Of a stretch of DNA of 64,000 bases, positions 1-11,163 are shown in pieces. The notes beneath the pieces were generated by a model. It was not told the origin of the DNA, did no database searches, and was given only the letters and a program-made list of their open reading frames with translations. The position numbers and the translations under genes were made by a program. The stretch spans positions 248,001-312,000 of the forward strand of contig CAVWJW010000002.1 of the NCBI GenBank assembly GCA_963755335.1. The letters are read 5' to 3'. The stretch comes from UBA10649 sp963755335. GTDB lineage: Bacteria; Actinomycetota; Actinomycetes; S36-B12. Each line of letters begins with the position of its first letter. Within the stretch, counting starts at the first letter, position 1.

Positions 1-2597
<2,597 letters not shown>

Positions 2598-2598
<1 letters not shown>

Positions 2599-3401
2599 TA
2601 GCGGGCTGCCTCCTGCAGGGCGGCGCGCAGGTGCTCCACGAGCGCCGGGTGGCTGACCACCAGGTCGGTCACGTAGGGAGGCATCCGGTTGAACTGCACG
2701 GCGCTGCCGTCGACGTGCGACGGGACGAAGCCGTAGTGCATCGCCACGCCGTACGGCGCCGCAACGTCCCACTCGAAGAAGCCGGTGTCGTGGACGTAGG
2801 CCTCGGCGCGGCCGCTGATCAGCTCGTTGACCTTGGCCCCGACCGAGCCGACATCGACGATCTCGACGCCCTGGTCGGTGACACCGAGCTCGGCCAGCCG
2901 GTTGGCGAGCAGGTCGACGGTCGCCTGCAGGGTGGCCGGCGGACGGCTGCGTGACGCGACGACCCTGATCGGCCGGTCGGTCGGCAGGGCAGCCGGCGCG
3001 GCGACGTCGTCGAGCACCGACCTCGTGAGCTCCTGCGCGGGCAGGTCGACCGTGGTGGCCGACAGCTCGCCGCCGTCGGCATGCCACAGGGCGATGTGCA
3101 CCGCGAAGTCGCGGCGGCCCTGGCCGTACTCCCACGTGCCGTCAAGCGGGTCGACGATCCAGACGCGCTCCGCCGACAGCCGCAGGTCGTCGTCCTTCCC
3201 CTCCTCGCTGAGGATCGCATCGTCGGGTCGGACCGCGGCGATCTCGGCGACGATGAACTCGTGCGAGGCCCGGTCGGCCTGCTTGCGCAGCGCGTTGGCG
3301 GCGTCCTTGTCGGCGATGGGCCCGAACGACTCCCGCAGGTCGAGCAGAAGGGCGCCGGCGCGTCGCGCGATGTCCCTGGACAGTTCTGCGTCGGATGACA
3401 T
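2598..3401 (-). CDS. cysQ: CysQ-like 3'(2'),5'-bisphosphate nucleotidase / inositol-monophosphatase family
   Basis: The 267-residue protein belongs to the lithium-sensitive, Mg-dependent phosphatase superfamily. The metal-binding motifs are all present: the SEEGKDD acidic site, VDPLDGTWEY, and EWDVAAPYG near the C-terminus. CysQ hydrolyses adenosine 3',5'-bisphosphate (PAP), clearing the by-product of sulfate assimilation and sulfation; inositol monophosphatase is the alternative activity in this superfamily. The frame is intact from ATG to TAG. It lies directly upstream of mfd with a one-base overlap and downstream of pth with a 29-base gap. Assignment to CysQ over a generic inositol phosphatase rests on the overall motif style and is the less certain part. 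Confidence 0.82.
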
Positions 3402-3430
3402 GACGGCCCTTCTCGAGGTGGCGGAAGCGA

Positions 3431-4025
3431 TCAGGCGGGGTCGGCGTTGAAGCGGTTCTGCGTCGGTTCGAGCCCGTCAAGAACCAGGCCCTCGATGGCG
3501 CCCGAGCCGCGCGACAGCAGGTCGGGCAGCTCCTTGCGCTCCGTCGAGCCGAACGGCTTGAGGACGAACTCGGCCGGATCCTGCCGACCCGGAGGGCGGC
3601 CGATGCCGACGCGCACCCGGAAGAAGTCCCCCGACCCGATCGAGCGGCGGATGCTCTTCAGGCCGTTGTGCCCGTTGTCGCCGCCGCCGAACTTGACGCG
3701 GAGGGCGCGCGAAGGCGATGTCGAGCTCGTCGTGGACGACGACCAGGTGGTCGGGCTCGATGCCGTAGAACGACATCAGGCCCTTCACCGGACCACCGGA
3801 CTCGTTCATGAACGACATCGGCTCGGCCAGGACGACCCCCACCACCGAGCCGGGGAGACCGATCTTGGCCTCGGCGGCCTGGGCATGGGCTCGCTTGTGC
3901 CGGGCCAGTCGGGCGCCGAGGGAGTCGGCGAACTCGTCGACCACCATCGCGCCGACGTTGTGGCGCGTGGCGGCGTACTCAGGTCCGGGATTCCCGAGGC
4001 CTATGACCAGCCACGGATGGGACAA
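3431..4025 (-). CDS. pth: Peptidyl-tRNA hydrolase, one frame break
   Basis: Pth frees peptides from peptidyl-tRNA that has dropped off the ribosome and is normally essential. The N-terminal part shows GLGNPGPEY, the catalytic-His segment RHNVG, FMNESGG and HDELD. The frame then shifts near 3704: the downstream part (VGIGRPPGRQDPAEFVL, ending NRFNADPA) continues one frame over. The span is 595 nt, 3n+1, and deleting one base from the GGG at 3703-3705 restores a continuous protein of about 197 residues, the usual size. This looks like a sequencing error, not a pseudogene. It follows rplY by 9 bases, the usual rplY-pth pairing. Confidence 0.9.
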
Positions 4026-4034
4026 CGGACTGCG

Positions 4035-4598
4035 CTACTCCGCTGCAGGAGCGGTCTCGACAACAGCGTCGGCGCCCTCGGCAGCCTCGGCGGCCTCGAC
4101 CTCGGCCTCATGCTGCGCGGCGTCGGCGTACTCCTCGGCCTTGTGCTCGGCGTCCTCGACCGCGTGCTTGGCAGCGTCCTCGGGGTTCTCGCCGGCGGCG
4201 ACAGCCTCCTCGAGCGCCTGCACGGCGGCGGCGGCGTCCATGCCCGCCTCCTCGGCTGCGGCGGTCGCGGCCTTGATGGCGTCGGCCATCTCGCCGCGCT
4301 CCTGCGCCTCTGCCTTGGTGATGATGACGAGGTCGATGTGATCGAGGCTGCGCTTGACCGGGTCGCGCTGGATGTCGCGCGGCTTGACCAGGACGGTCGA
4401 GCCCTCGACGGTGACGGACAGCACGACGCGCGGCTTGCGCAGCGCGAGGTCGAGGTCGTGGGTCGGGAGCGCGCAGTGCACCAGTTCGGAGCCCGAGCCG
4501 TAGATCACGGCGGGGATGTTCCCCTCACGGCGAATGCGGCGGGCAGCGCCCTTGCCGAAATCGCTACGGGGAACAGCAGTCAGCGCAACGGTGGTCAC
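4035..4598 (-). CDS. rplY: 50S ribosomal protein L25/Ctc
   Basis: The 187-residue protein has an N-terminal L25 domain (SDFGKGAARRIRREG near residue 12; LVKPRDIQRDPVKR near 103), which binds 5S rRNA. The C-terminal TL5-like region is followed by a long Ala/Glu-rich acidic tail typical of the actinobacterial long form (Ctc type). The frame is intact. It sits between prs and pth, as in many Gram-positives. The 179-base gap upstream (4599-4777) separates it from prs; I see no clear hairpin or promoter in that gap. Confidence 0.95.
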   Translation of the reverse strand: MTTVALTAVPRSDFGKGAARRIRREGNIPAVIYGSGSELVHCALPTHDLDLALRKPRVVLSVTVEGSTVLVKPRDIQRDPVKRSLDHIDLVIITKAEAQERGEMADAIKAATAAAEEAGMDAAAAVQALEEAVAAGENPEDAAKHAVEDAEHKAEEYADAAQHEAEVEAAEAAEGADAVVETAPAAE

Positions 4599-4777
4599 TT
4601 CGGTACTCCTCGGTCATCGTCGGTCACCTCGGCAACGCCGGCGGGCGCCGACCACGTCGATCACGGTGCGAGTCTGCCAACTGCTCAGGTCCTGCACCCT
4701 CGCCGAGGATGACGGAAGTCTACCTGCCGCGGCCGGTGCTCGTGCCATGGGGTTGGCAGCCGACCACCGGGCTCGGA

Positions 4778-5809
4778 CTAGTGCGAGGAGCTCTCGGGCA
4801 TCGTTGCGCGCACCTCGAACAGGCTCGCCTGGCCGCCGCCCTCCTCGAACATGCTGGTGACCGAGCCGTCGGTGAACACCTCGGTGATCGCCTTGGCCAG
4901 GATCGGCGCGATCGACAGGACGGTCAGCTTCTCGAACTGCTTAGCGGCCGGGATCGGCAGCGTGTTGGTGACGATCACCTCGGAGATGTTCGAGTTCTGC
5001 AGCCGTTCCTTCGCCGGATCGCTGAGGATGCCGTGCGTGGCGGCGACCACCACGTCGGCGGCGCCGTTCTCGAAGAGGGTCTCCGCCGCCTTCACGATCG
5101 TGCCGCCCGTGTCGATCATGTCGTCGACGAGGATGCAGACACGGTCGCGGACGTCACCGACGACCTCGAACACGCGCACCTGGTTGGGGATGTCCGGATC
5201 GCGGCGCTTGTGGATGATCGCCAGCGGCGCCCCGAGCATGTCGGTCCAGCGCTCGGCCACCCGCACGCGGCCGGCATCCGGCGAGACGACGGTGATCTTG
5301 TCGCGCGGCAGGCGCGCGGCCAGGTGGTTGGCGAGCAGGGGCATGGCGAAGAGGTGGTCGACCGGGCCGTCGAAGAAGCCCTGGATCTGCGAGGTGTGCA
5401 GGTCGACCGTCATCAGGCGGTCCGCGCCAGCGGTCTTGAACAGGTCGGCGATGAGCCTGGCCGAGATGGGCTCACGACCGCGGTGCTTCTTGTCCTGGCG
5501 GGCGTAGCCGTAGAACGGGACGATGACGGTGATGCGCTTCGCCGATGCGCGCTTGAGCGCGTCGATCATGATGAGCTGCTCCATGATCCACTTGTTGATC
5601 GGCTCGGTGTGGCTCTGCAGCACGAAGGCGTCGCACCCGCGCACCGACTCCTGGAACCGGACGAAGATCTCGCCGTTGGCGAAGTCGTAGGCGAGCGTCG
5701 GCGACAGCGGGACGCCGAGGTCGCTGGCCACCTCCTGCGCCAGCTCGGGGTACGAGCGCCCGGCCAGGAGGATCAGCCGCTTCTGGTTCGGGATGAGGAC
5801 GTCTGACAC
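4778..5809 (-). CDS. prs: Ribose-phosphate pyrophosphokinase (PRPP synthase)
   Basis: This enzyme makes PRPP from ribose-5-phosphate and ATP for nucleotide, His, Trp and NAD synthesis. The 343-residue protein starts SDVLIPNQKRL and carries FANGEIFVRF, the VDLHTSQIQGFF loop and the PRPP-binding site VDDMIDTGGT. I place the start at GTG 5809, preceded by GGAG, which also forms part of the end of glmU. The raw sequence reads open from glmU straight into prs, but that fusion depends on a frame break near 5902-5912 and is not real. glmU-prs adjacency is standard in Gram-positive bacteria. Confidence 0.95.
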   Translation of the reverse strand: MSDVLIPNQKRLILLAGRSYPELAQEVASDLGVPLSPTLAYDFANGEIFVRFQESVRGCDAFVLQSHTEPINKWIMEQLIMIDALKRASAKRITVIVPFYGYARQDKKHRGREPISARLIADLFKTAGADRLMTVDLHTSQIQGFFDGPVDHLFAMPLLANHLAARLPRDKITVVSPDAGRVRVAERWTDMLGAPLAIIHKRRDPDIPNQVRVFEVVGDVRDRVCILVDDMIDTGGTIVKAAETLFENGAADVVVAATHGILSDPAKERLQNSNISEVIVTNTLPIPAAKQFEKLTVLSIAPILAKAITEVFTDGSVTSMFEEGGGQASLFEVRATMPESSSH

Positions 5810-5817
5810 CGAGGCTC

Positions 5818-7301
5818 CTACGCTTGTTGGGACGGATCGGCGGACAGGTGGGGGGACGCTGCGTCGCTGGCGCGCGCGGCGGCGTCGGCGGCGGCCGATC
5901 CGGGGCGGCGGCGCTGCGACCCAGTCCTCGATGTTGCGCTGACGGGCTCGCCCGACGGCCATCGCGCCCGGCGGCACGTCGTCGGTGATGACCGACCCGG
6001 CTGCGGTGTAGGCGCCGTCGCCGATCGTCACCGGTGCGACGAGCATGGTGTCGCTGCCGATGCGCACGTGGCTGCCGACCGTGGTGCGGTGCTTGTCGAC
6101 ACCGTCGTAGTTGACGAAGACCGTCGCCGCACCGATGTTGGTGCCCTCGCCGATCTCGGCGTCGCCGACGTAGGACAGGTGCGGCACCTTGGCGCCGTCG
6201 CCCACCACCGAGTTCTTGATCTCCACATAGGCGCCGGCCTTGGTCCGCGCGCCCAGGACGGTGCCCGGTCGAAGGAAGGTGAACGGGCCCACCTTGGCGT
6301 CCTCGCCGATGACGGCGAGCTCGGCCCAGGTGTGGACGACCTCCGCGCCGGCACCGACCTCGCACGCCGTCAGCGTGGTGCCCGGGCCGACGACGGCACC
6401 CGTCGCCACCGATGTCGGGCCGCGCAGGGTGACCTGCGGTCGGATCGTCACGTCGGGCTGGAGGTCGACGTCGACGTCGAGCCACGTCGATGCCGGGTCG
6501 AGCATCGATACGCCCGCGCGCATCCAGGCCTGATTGATGCGGTCACGCATGATGGCCGCCGCCTCGGCGAGCTGCACCCGGTCGTTGACCCCGAGGATCT
6601 CGGTGGGGTCGCCGACGAGGCAGGCCGCCACGGCGTCACCGTCGGCGCGCAGCAGCCCGACGACGTCGGTGAGGTACTCCTCGCCCTGCGAGTTGTCGGT
6701 GGTCAGCCGGGTGAGCGCCGTGGTCAGGCGCGGCAGCGTGGAACGCGTACATCCCGGAGTTGATCTCGTCGATGCGTCGCTGGTCGTCGTCGCAGTCCTT
6801 GTCCTCGACGATCGCGGACACCCCGCCGTCGGGGTCGCGGACGACCCGGCCGTAACCGGCGGGATCCTCGAGGCGGGCGGTCAGCACGGTCGCCGCCGAG
6901 GCGGCGCCGTCATGCTCAAGGAGGAGTGACCCGAGAGTGGCACCGGTGAGCAGCGGAGTGTCGCCGGTGAGGACGACCACCGGGCCGTCGGACAGGACGA
7001 TGTCGCGGGCGGCGAGGTCGTCGAGCGCGACGCGGACAGCGTGCCCGGTGCCGTTCTGCTCGTCCTGGACCACGGTGATGGCCCACGGCGCGATCTCCTG
7101 GACGTGCGCGACCACCTGGTCGCGCTGATGACCGACGACGACGACCAGGTTCTCGGGCTCGACCGCCGACGCGGCCTCGATGACATGGCCGAGGAGTGAA
7201 CGGCCGGCGACGGCGTGCAGGACCTTGGGGGTGGCGGACTTCATCCGCTTGCCCTCACCGGCGGCGAGGATCACGACGACCGACGGGCGACTGCTGGTCA
7301 C
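5818..7301 (-). CDS. glmU: Bifunctional UDP-GlcNAc pyrophosphorylase / GlcN-1-P acetyltransferase, two frame breaks
   Basis: GlmU makes UDP-GlcNAc for peptidoglycan. The N-terminal uridyltransferase shows LAAGEGKRMKS, QNGTGHA and LTGDTPLL. The C-terminal left-handed beta-helix shows GPFTFLRPGT, EIKNS, YVGDAEIGEGTNIGA and NYDGVDKHRT. Frames break near 6733 and between 5902 and 5912. Removing one base at each gives about 493 residues ending SADPSQQA with a TAG at 5820-5818, just before the prs ribosome-binding site. The span of 1,484 nt is 3n+2, which fits two +1 insertions. Both sites are GG/CC runs in very GC-rich context. The gene is normally essential, so these are probably sequencing errors. 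Confidence 0.93.
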
Positions 7302-7355
7302 ATCTGGTCCTCATCGAGTCGGGCCGGATTAGCGCCCTCACCCTATCGACCGACG

Positions 7356-7426
7356 CTCCCGGGAGAGGAGTCGAACCTCTGTTCACGGATTCAAAGTCCG
7401 CTGTCCTGCCATTAGACGACCCGGGA
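7356..7426 (-). tRNA. tRNA-Gln (anticodon UUG)
   Basis: The minus strand folds as a cloverleaf: acceptor arms TCCCGGG and CCCGGGA with discriminator G, a D-arm containing CTAATGG, an anticodon stem GCGGA/TCCGT with loop CTTTGAA (anticodon TTG), and a T-arm containing GGTTCGACTCC. UUG decodes CAA/CAG glutamine. CCA is not encoded. It lies upstream of glmU. Confidence 0.95.
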
Positions 7427-7477
7427 CCACCGCGTCATGCGGCAGGCAGAACTGTAGACGCGGCCGCAGCGCACGGG

Positions 7478-7524
7478 TTGACCGAAGTACCTACGGTCCC
7501 GTAACCTACGGGAGCGTAGGTTAC
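7478..7524 (+). promoter_or_regulatory. Promoter with overlapping palindromic operator of the desaturase gene
   Basis: TTGACC at 7478-7483 and TAACCT at 7502-7507, 18 bases apart, make a reasonable sigma-70-type promoter. The -10 lies inside a perfect inverted repeat: GTAACCTACG (7501-7510), a 4-base centre, CGTAGGTTAC (7515-7524). A further half-site, CCTACGG, occurs just upstream near 7490. The geometry is that of a TetR-family operator that blocks the promoter. The obvious candidate repressor is the TetR gene that overlaps the desaturase 3' end. Confidence 0.65.
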
Positions 7525-7547
7525 GCAGGTCACCCCCAAGGAGTCAC

Positions 7548-8562
7548 ATGACCGCTACCCCAGAAGTCCTGCCGCGAAGCGGGCCGACCGACGAGCCCGT
7601 ACAGCCGAGCAGCCTGGGGATGCGGATCGCCATCGGCGTCTTCGTCTTCGTACCACTGATCGCCGTTGCTCGTGGCCATCCCCGTGGCCTGGGGCGGCTG
7701 GCTCTCGTGGGTCGACGTGGCCCTCGTGATGATCTTCTGGGCGCTCACCGGCCTGGGCATCACGGTCGGGTACCACCGCTTCTTCACCCACCGGTCCTTC
7801 AAGGCCGGCCGCGGAGTGAAGATCGCGCTCGCCCTCATGGGCTCGTACGCGCTCGAGGGCTCCCTCGACCAGTGGGTCGCCGACCACCGCAAGCACCACA
7901 AGTTCTCCGACGAGGTCGGCGACCCGCATTCGCCGTGGCGGTTCGGCACGTCGAAGAAGTCGGTCGCGAAGGGCCTGCTGTGGGCCCACGTCGGCTGGCT
8001 GTGGGGCGCCGAGAACACCTCGATCGAGAAGTACGCCCCCGACATCGCCGCCGACAAGGACCTCGCGGCCATCTCCCGCTACTTCCCCGCGGTCGTCGCG
8101 GCGACGCTGCTCCTGCCCGCCGTGCTCGGCGGCCTGATCACCTGGTCCTGGGCCGGTGCCCTGACCGCGCTGTTCTGGGCCGGCTTCGTGCGCGTCGCCC
8201 TCGTCCATCACGTCACGTGGTCGATCAACTCCATCTGCCATGTCTTCGGCAACCGGCCGTTCGTCTCGCGAGACCTGTCGAGCAATGTCGCGTGGCTGGC
8301 CATCCCGTCCTTCGGCGAGTCATGGCACAACCTCCACCACGTCGACCCGACCTCGGCCCGGCACGGCGTGCTGCGCGGCCAGGTGGACCTGAGCGCGATA
8401 CTCATCCGCACGCTCGAGAAGTCGGGCCTGGCCACCGACGTGCGCTGGCCCAAGCCCGACAAGGTCGCCGCGAGGTTGAAGGATCCGGCGCTCGCCAGGC
8501 GCGTCCGCGGCTACTCGCCGACCCCCGCCGCCGCGCTCCCCGCTGCCACGGAGTCGATGTGA
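7548..8562 (+). CDS. Membrane acyl-CoA (delta-9 type) fatty acid desaturase, one frame break
   Basis: A membrane diiron desaturase that introduces a double bond into acyl chains. All three histidine boxes are present: HRFFTHR, HRKHH and HNLHH, with several hydrophobic segments between them. AAGGAG precedes the ATG at 7548. The frame breaks near 7663 (ATCGCC followed by GTTGCTC); removing one C gives a continuous 337-residue protein, and the 1,015-nt span is 3n+1. In the raw frame the N-terminus runs on into the downstream TetR gene, which is an artefact. Its family resembles mycobacterial DesA3. The TGA overlaps the GTG of the TetR gene (ATGTGA), so the two are coupled. Confidence 0.93.
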
Positions 8563-9317
8563 ACGACGAGATCGCCATCATCGCGACCGACGTCCCGTCG
8601 GACGACCCCACCGTGGTGGAGCTGAGGCCGCGCGAGGTCCGGCGCCCCCCGCGCCGCGAGCGCGTGCGCATGAGCGGCCAGGAGCGCCGCGAGCAGCTCC
8701 TCGACGTCGGGCGCAAGCTCTTCGCCGAGAAGGGCTTCGAGGCCGTCAGCGTCGAGGAGATCGCCGCGAAGGCCGACGTCTCCAAGCCCGTCGTCTACGA
8801 GCACTTCGGCGGCAAGGAGGGCCTGTACGCCGTCGTGGTCGATCGCGAGATGACCTACCTGCTCGTGTCCATCGCCGAGGCGCTGGGCATGGAGGACGGC
8901 CGCGACGTGGCCACCATGAACGCTCGGGTCCTGCTCGAGCGGGCCGGGATGGCGCTCTTCGACTACATCGACCGCTACCCCGACGGGTTCCGCATCCTCG
9001 TGCGCGACACCCCCGCCATCAGCGACCCCGAGGTCGCCGGCCATCACGTCGGCGGCACCTTCGCCGGCCTGCTCGTCGACGTGGCAGCGAAGGTCGACGA
9101 CCTGCTCGCCAGGCAGTTCCGGGTGCACAAGATCAATCCGAAGTGGGCCCCGCTGTACTCGCAGATGCTGGTCGGCATGGTCGCGCAGACCGGCCAGTGG
9201 TGGCTCGACGTCCGCAAGCCCAAGAAGGAGGAGGTTGTCGCGCATCTGGTCAACCTCGCCTGGAACGGCCTGCAGAACATGGAGCCCAAGCCGACCCTGG
9301 TGACGGGCAAGCACTAG
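8559..9317 (+). CDS. TetR/AcrR-family transcriptional regulator
   Basis: The 252-residue protein has an N-terminal helix-turn-helix (LLDVGRKLFAEKGFEAVSVE ... VSKPVVYEHFGGKEGLY, about residues 42-85) and a C-terminal ligand domain with acidic and aromatic residues. The start is placed at GTG 8559 overlapping the desaturase stop; an ATG near 8669 would remove a basic 36-residue leader (RREVRRPPRR-like) and is the alternative. The coupling to the desaturase and the palindrome over the desaturase promoter suggest it represses its own operon in response to acyl-CoA. That ligand is inferred from similar actinobacterial pairs. Confidence 0.88.
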   Translation: MNDEIAIIATDVPSDDPTVVELRPREVRRPPRRERVRMSGQERREQLLDVGRKLFAEKGFEAVSVEEIAAKADVSKPVVYEHFGGKEGLYAVVVDREMTYLLVSIAEALGMEDGRDVATMNARVLLERAGMALFDYIDRYPDGFRILVRDTPAISDPEVAGHHVGGTFAGLLVDVAAKVDDLLARQFRVHKINPKWAPLYSQMLVGMVAQTGQWWLDVRKPKKEEVVAHLVNLAWNGLQNMEPKPTLVTGKH

Positions 9318-9334
9318 CCGGCCGACCCGACGCA

Positions 9335-9358
9335 AAGAATCTTGATATCGAGATTCTT
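9335..9358. promoter_or_regulatory. MarR-type operator palindrome
   Basis: The arms AAGAATCT and AGATTCTT flank an 8-base centre with only two mismatched positions across the dyad. The core TCTTGATATCGAGA resembles classical MarR-family sites. It lies 16 bases before the MarR start codon, consistent with autoregulation. Confidence 0.6.
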
Positions 9359-9374
9359 GACGTAGCATGAGGAC

Positions 9375-9866
9375 GTGACCGCGGACGAGGTCGACCGCAT
9401 TGCGCTCGCCTGGCAGCGCGAACGCCCCGATCTCGACGTCGCCCCCCTGCAGGTCCTGTCCCGCGTCAGCCGGCTGGCCCGGCACCTCGACCTGGCCCGA
9501 CGGCAGTCCTTCGCCGCCCGATCCCTCGACACCTGGGAGTTCGACGTCCTGGCCGCCCTGCGGCGGGCCGGCGAGCCCTACGCCCTGTCACCGGGCCAGC
9601 TCGGCGCCGAGACCCTCGTGACGTCCGGCACCATGACCAACCGCATCGACCGGCTCGAGTCCCGGGGCCTGGTGCGCCGCGAGCCGGATCCCACCGATCG
9701 GCGCGGCGTCCGCGTCGTGCTGACGGATCCGGGCCGCAAGGCCGTCGACGACGCGATGAGCGACCTGCTCGCTCGCGAGCACGCGCTGCTCGCGACGATC
9801 GACGAAGCCGACCGCCAGGTGCTGGCGGACCTGCTCCGGGTGCTGGTCCAGCAGTTCGGCGACTAG
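9375..9866 (+). CDS. MarR-family transcriptional regulator
   Basis: The 163-residue protein has a winged-helix core: WEFDVLAALRRAG, then the recognition helix TSGTMTNRIDRLESRGLV and the wing RREPDPTDRRGVRVVLT, the standard MarR signature. It starts at GTG with a GAGGA a few bases upstream. The near-perfect palindrome just upstream is a likely binding site for this protein. Its ligand and any other targets cannot be told from the sequence. It ends about 20 bases before the convergent amidase gene. Confidence 0.92.
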   Translation: MTADEVDRIALAWQRERPDLDVAPLQVLSRVSRLARHLDLARRQSFAARSLDTWEFDVLAALRRAGEPYALSPGQLGAETLVTSGTMTNRIDRLESRGLVRREPDPTDRRGVRVVLTDPGRKAVDDAMSDLLAREHALLATIDEADRQVLADLLRVLVQQFGD

Positions 9867-9885
9867 GCCAAGCGGTTCGCGCTGG

Positions 9886-10648
9886 TCAGCCGCGCGCGAA
9901 GTAGCTGTCGAGCCCGGCGAACAGCCATCTGGCGTACTGCTTCTGACCCGACTTCGACGTCATGCGCGCCGCGTCCGAGGCGTTGCGCATGTTGCCCACC
10001 TCGACGGTCACCGTCGGCACGTTGCTGAAGTTCAGCGACGTCGTGTCGCGCGAGACCATCAGCTGACCCCCGATGTAGTTCGACGGGGGCGCGCCGGCCG
10101 TGCGCATGCCGTCGATCATGGCCTTGGCGAGGCGGCGATCCTTGCCGACGACATCGTCGGTCCAGCCCTTGATCAGGGCGGGGGTCATCGCGAAGAACCC
10201 CTTGTTCCCGGCGGCGGCTCCGTCGGCGTGGATGCTCACCATGGCGTCCGCCTTGACCCGGTTGGCGAGCTTGGCGCGGTCCCATACGCACGGGCCCCAG
10301 TCGTTGCGACTGTTCGTCGTCCGGGTCATGACCACCTTGGCGCCGGCCCGCTCCAGCATCCTCTTCAGCCGCTGGCGCGACCTCCCACGTGAACGTGGCC
10401 TCCGGGAAGCCGCCGTTCGTCGCAGTGCCGGTCGTGTTGCACGACTTCGTGATGGCACCGTTGAAGACCGTCTGCGCGAGCTGCTTCGCGAACCGCGGGT
10501 TGGAGTTGCCGAGCTGGTGGCCCGGGTCGACCACGATGACCTTGCCGGCAAGAGGCCCGGGAGCCGCTGCGGCGGGCGCGGTCGTCGGCGCCGCCATGAG
10601 CGCGGCGAGGACACCCGCCGCAGCCGCTGCCAGCACCGCCCGCCTCAT
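9886..10648 (-). CDS. Secreted N-acetylmuramoyl-L-alanine amidase (Amidase_3), one frame break
   Basis: A zinc amidase that cleaves the bond between MurNAc and the stem peptide. An N-terminal signal peptide (RRAVLAAAAAGVLAALMAAP) precedes the zinc motif VVDPGHQLGNSN; the C-terminal half carries MVSIHADG and VEVGNMRN. The frame breaks near 10374, where GTCGCGCCAG should read GTCGCGCAG. Removing one C gives about 253 residues, and the 763-nt span is 3n+1. The ATG overlaps the TGA of the ArgA-like gene (ATGA), so it is the last gene of the lysS-argA-amidase transcript. Confidence 0.9.
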
Positions 10649-11163
10649 AGGACGGCCAGCATCCGATGGTTGCCGAGGGTGTTGGGCTTGACGCGCTCGA
10701 GGCCGAGGAACTCGGCGACGCCCTCGTCGTACGACTGCAGCAGCTGCTCGTAGACGCCGTGGTCGACCGGGGTGTCGTCGATCTCCTCGAAGCCGTGCGC
10801 CGCGAAGAAGTCCACCATGAAGGTCAGGCAGAACACGCGCTTCACGCCGACGCCACGGGCCCGGTCGAGCAGGGACTTCAACAGCTGCGAGCCGATGCCC
10901 TTGCCGACGAAGCCGGGATCCACGGCCAGCGTGCGGACCTCGGCGAGGTCCTCCCACATGACGTGGAGTGCCCCGCAGCCGACCACCTGTCCGTCGAGCT
11001 CGGCGACGAGGAACTCCTGCACCGCCTCGAACAGCGTGACAGTCGCCTTGGACAGCAGCCGGCCGTCGGTGGAGTAGGAGTCGATGAACGTGCGGATCGT
11101 CCGGACGTCTCCTGTGCGGGCCGGGCGGATGACGAGCCTGTCGAGCACTACGGGGTCGCTCAC
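10645..11163 (-). CDS. argA: ArgA-type amino-acid N-acetyltransferase (GNAT)
   Basis: The 172-residue GNAT protein has the acetyl-CoA site VDPGFVGKGIGSQLL and the segment GFEEIDDTPVDHGVYEQLLQSYDEG typical of the short actinobacterial N-acetylglutamate synthases (mycobacterial Rv2747 type), which lack the kinase-like domain of E. coli ArgA. It would acetylate glutamate in the first step of arginine synthesis. The GTG start at 11163 overlaps the lysS stop (GTGA). The family call is good; specificity for glutamate is from family knowledge. Confidence 0.8.
   Translation of the reverse strand: MSDPVVLDRLVIRPARTGDVRTIRTFIDSYSTDGRLLSKATVTLFEAVQEFLVAELDGQVVGCGALHVMWEDLAEVRTLAVDPGFVGKGIGSQLLKSLLDRARGVGVKRVFCLTFMVDFFAAHGFEEIDDTPVDHGVYEQLLQSYDEGVAEFLGLERVKPNTLGNHRMLAVL

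Noticed and set aside
7548..9317. Desaturase-TetR fusion
   Set aside because: The fused frame skips all three histidine boxes of the desaturase; one base removed near 7663 separates the two genes.
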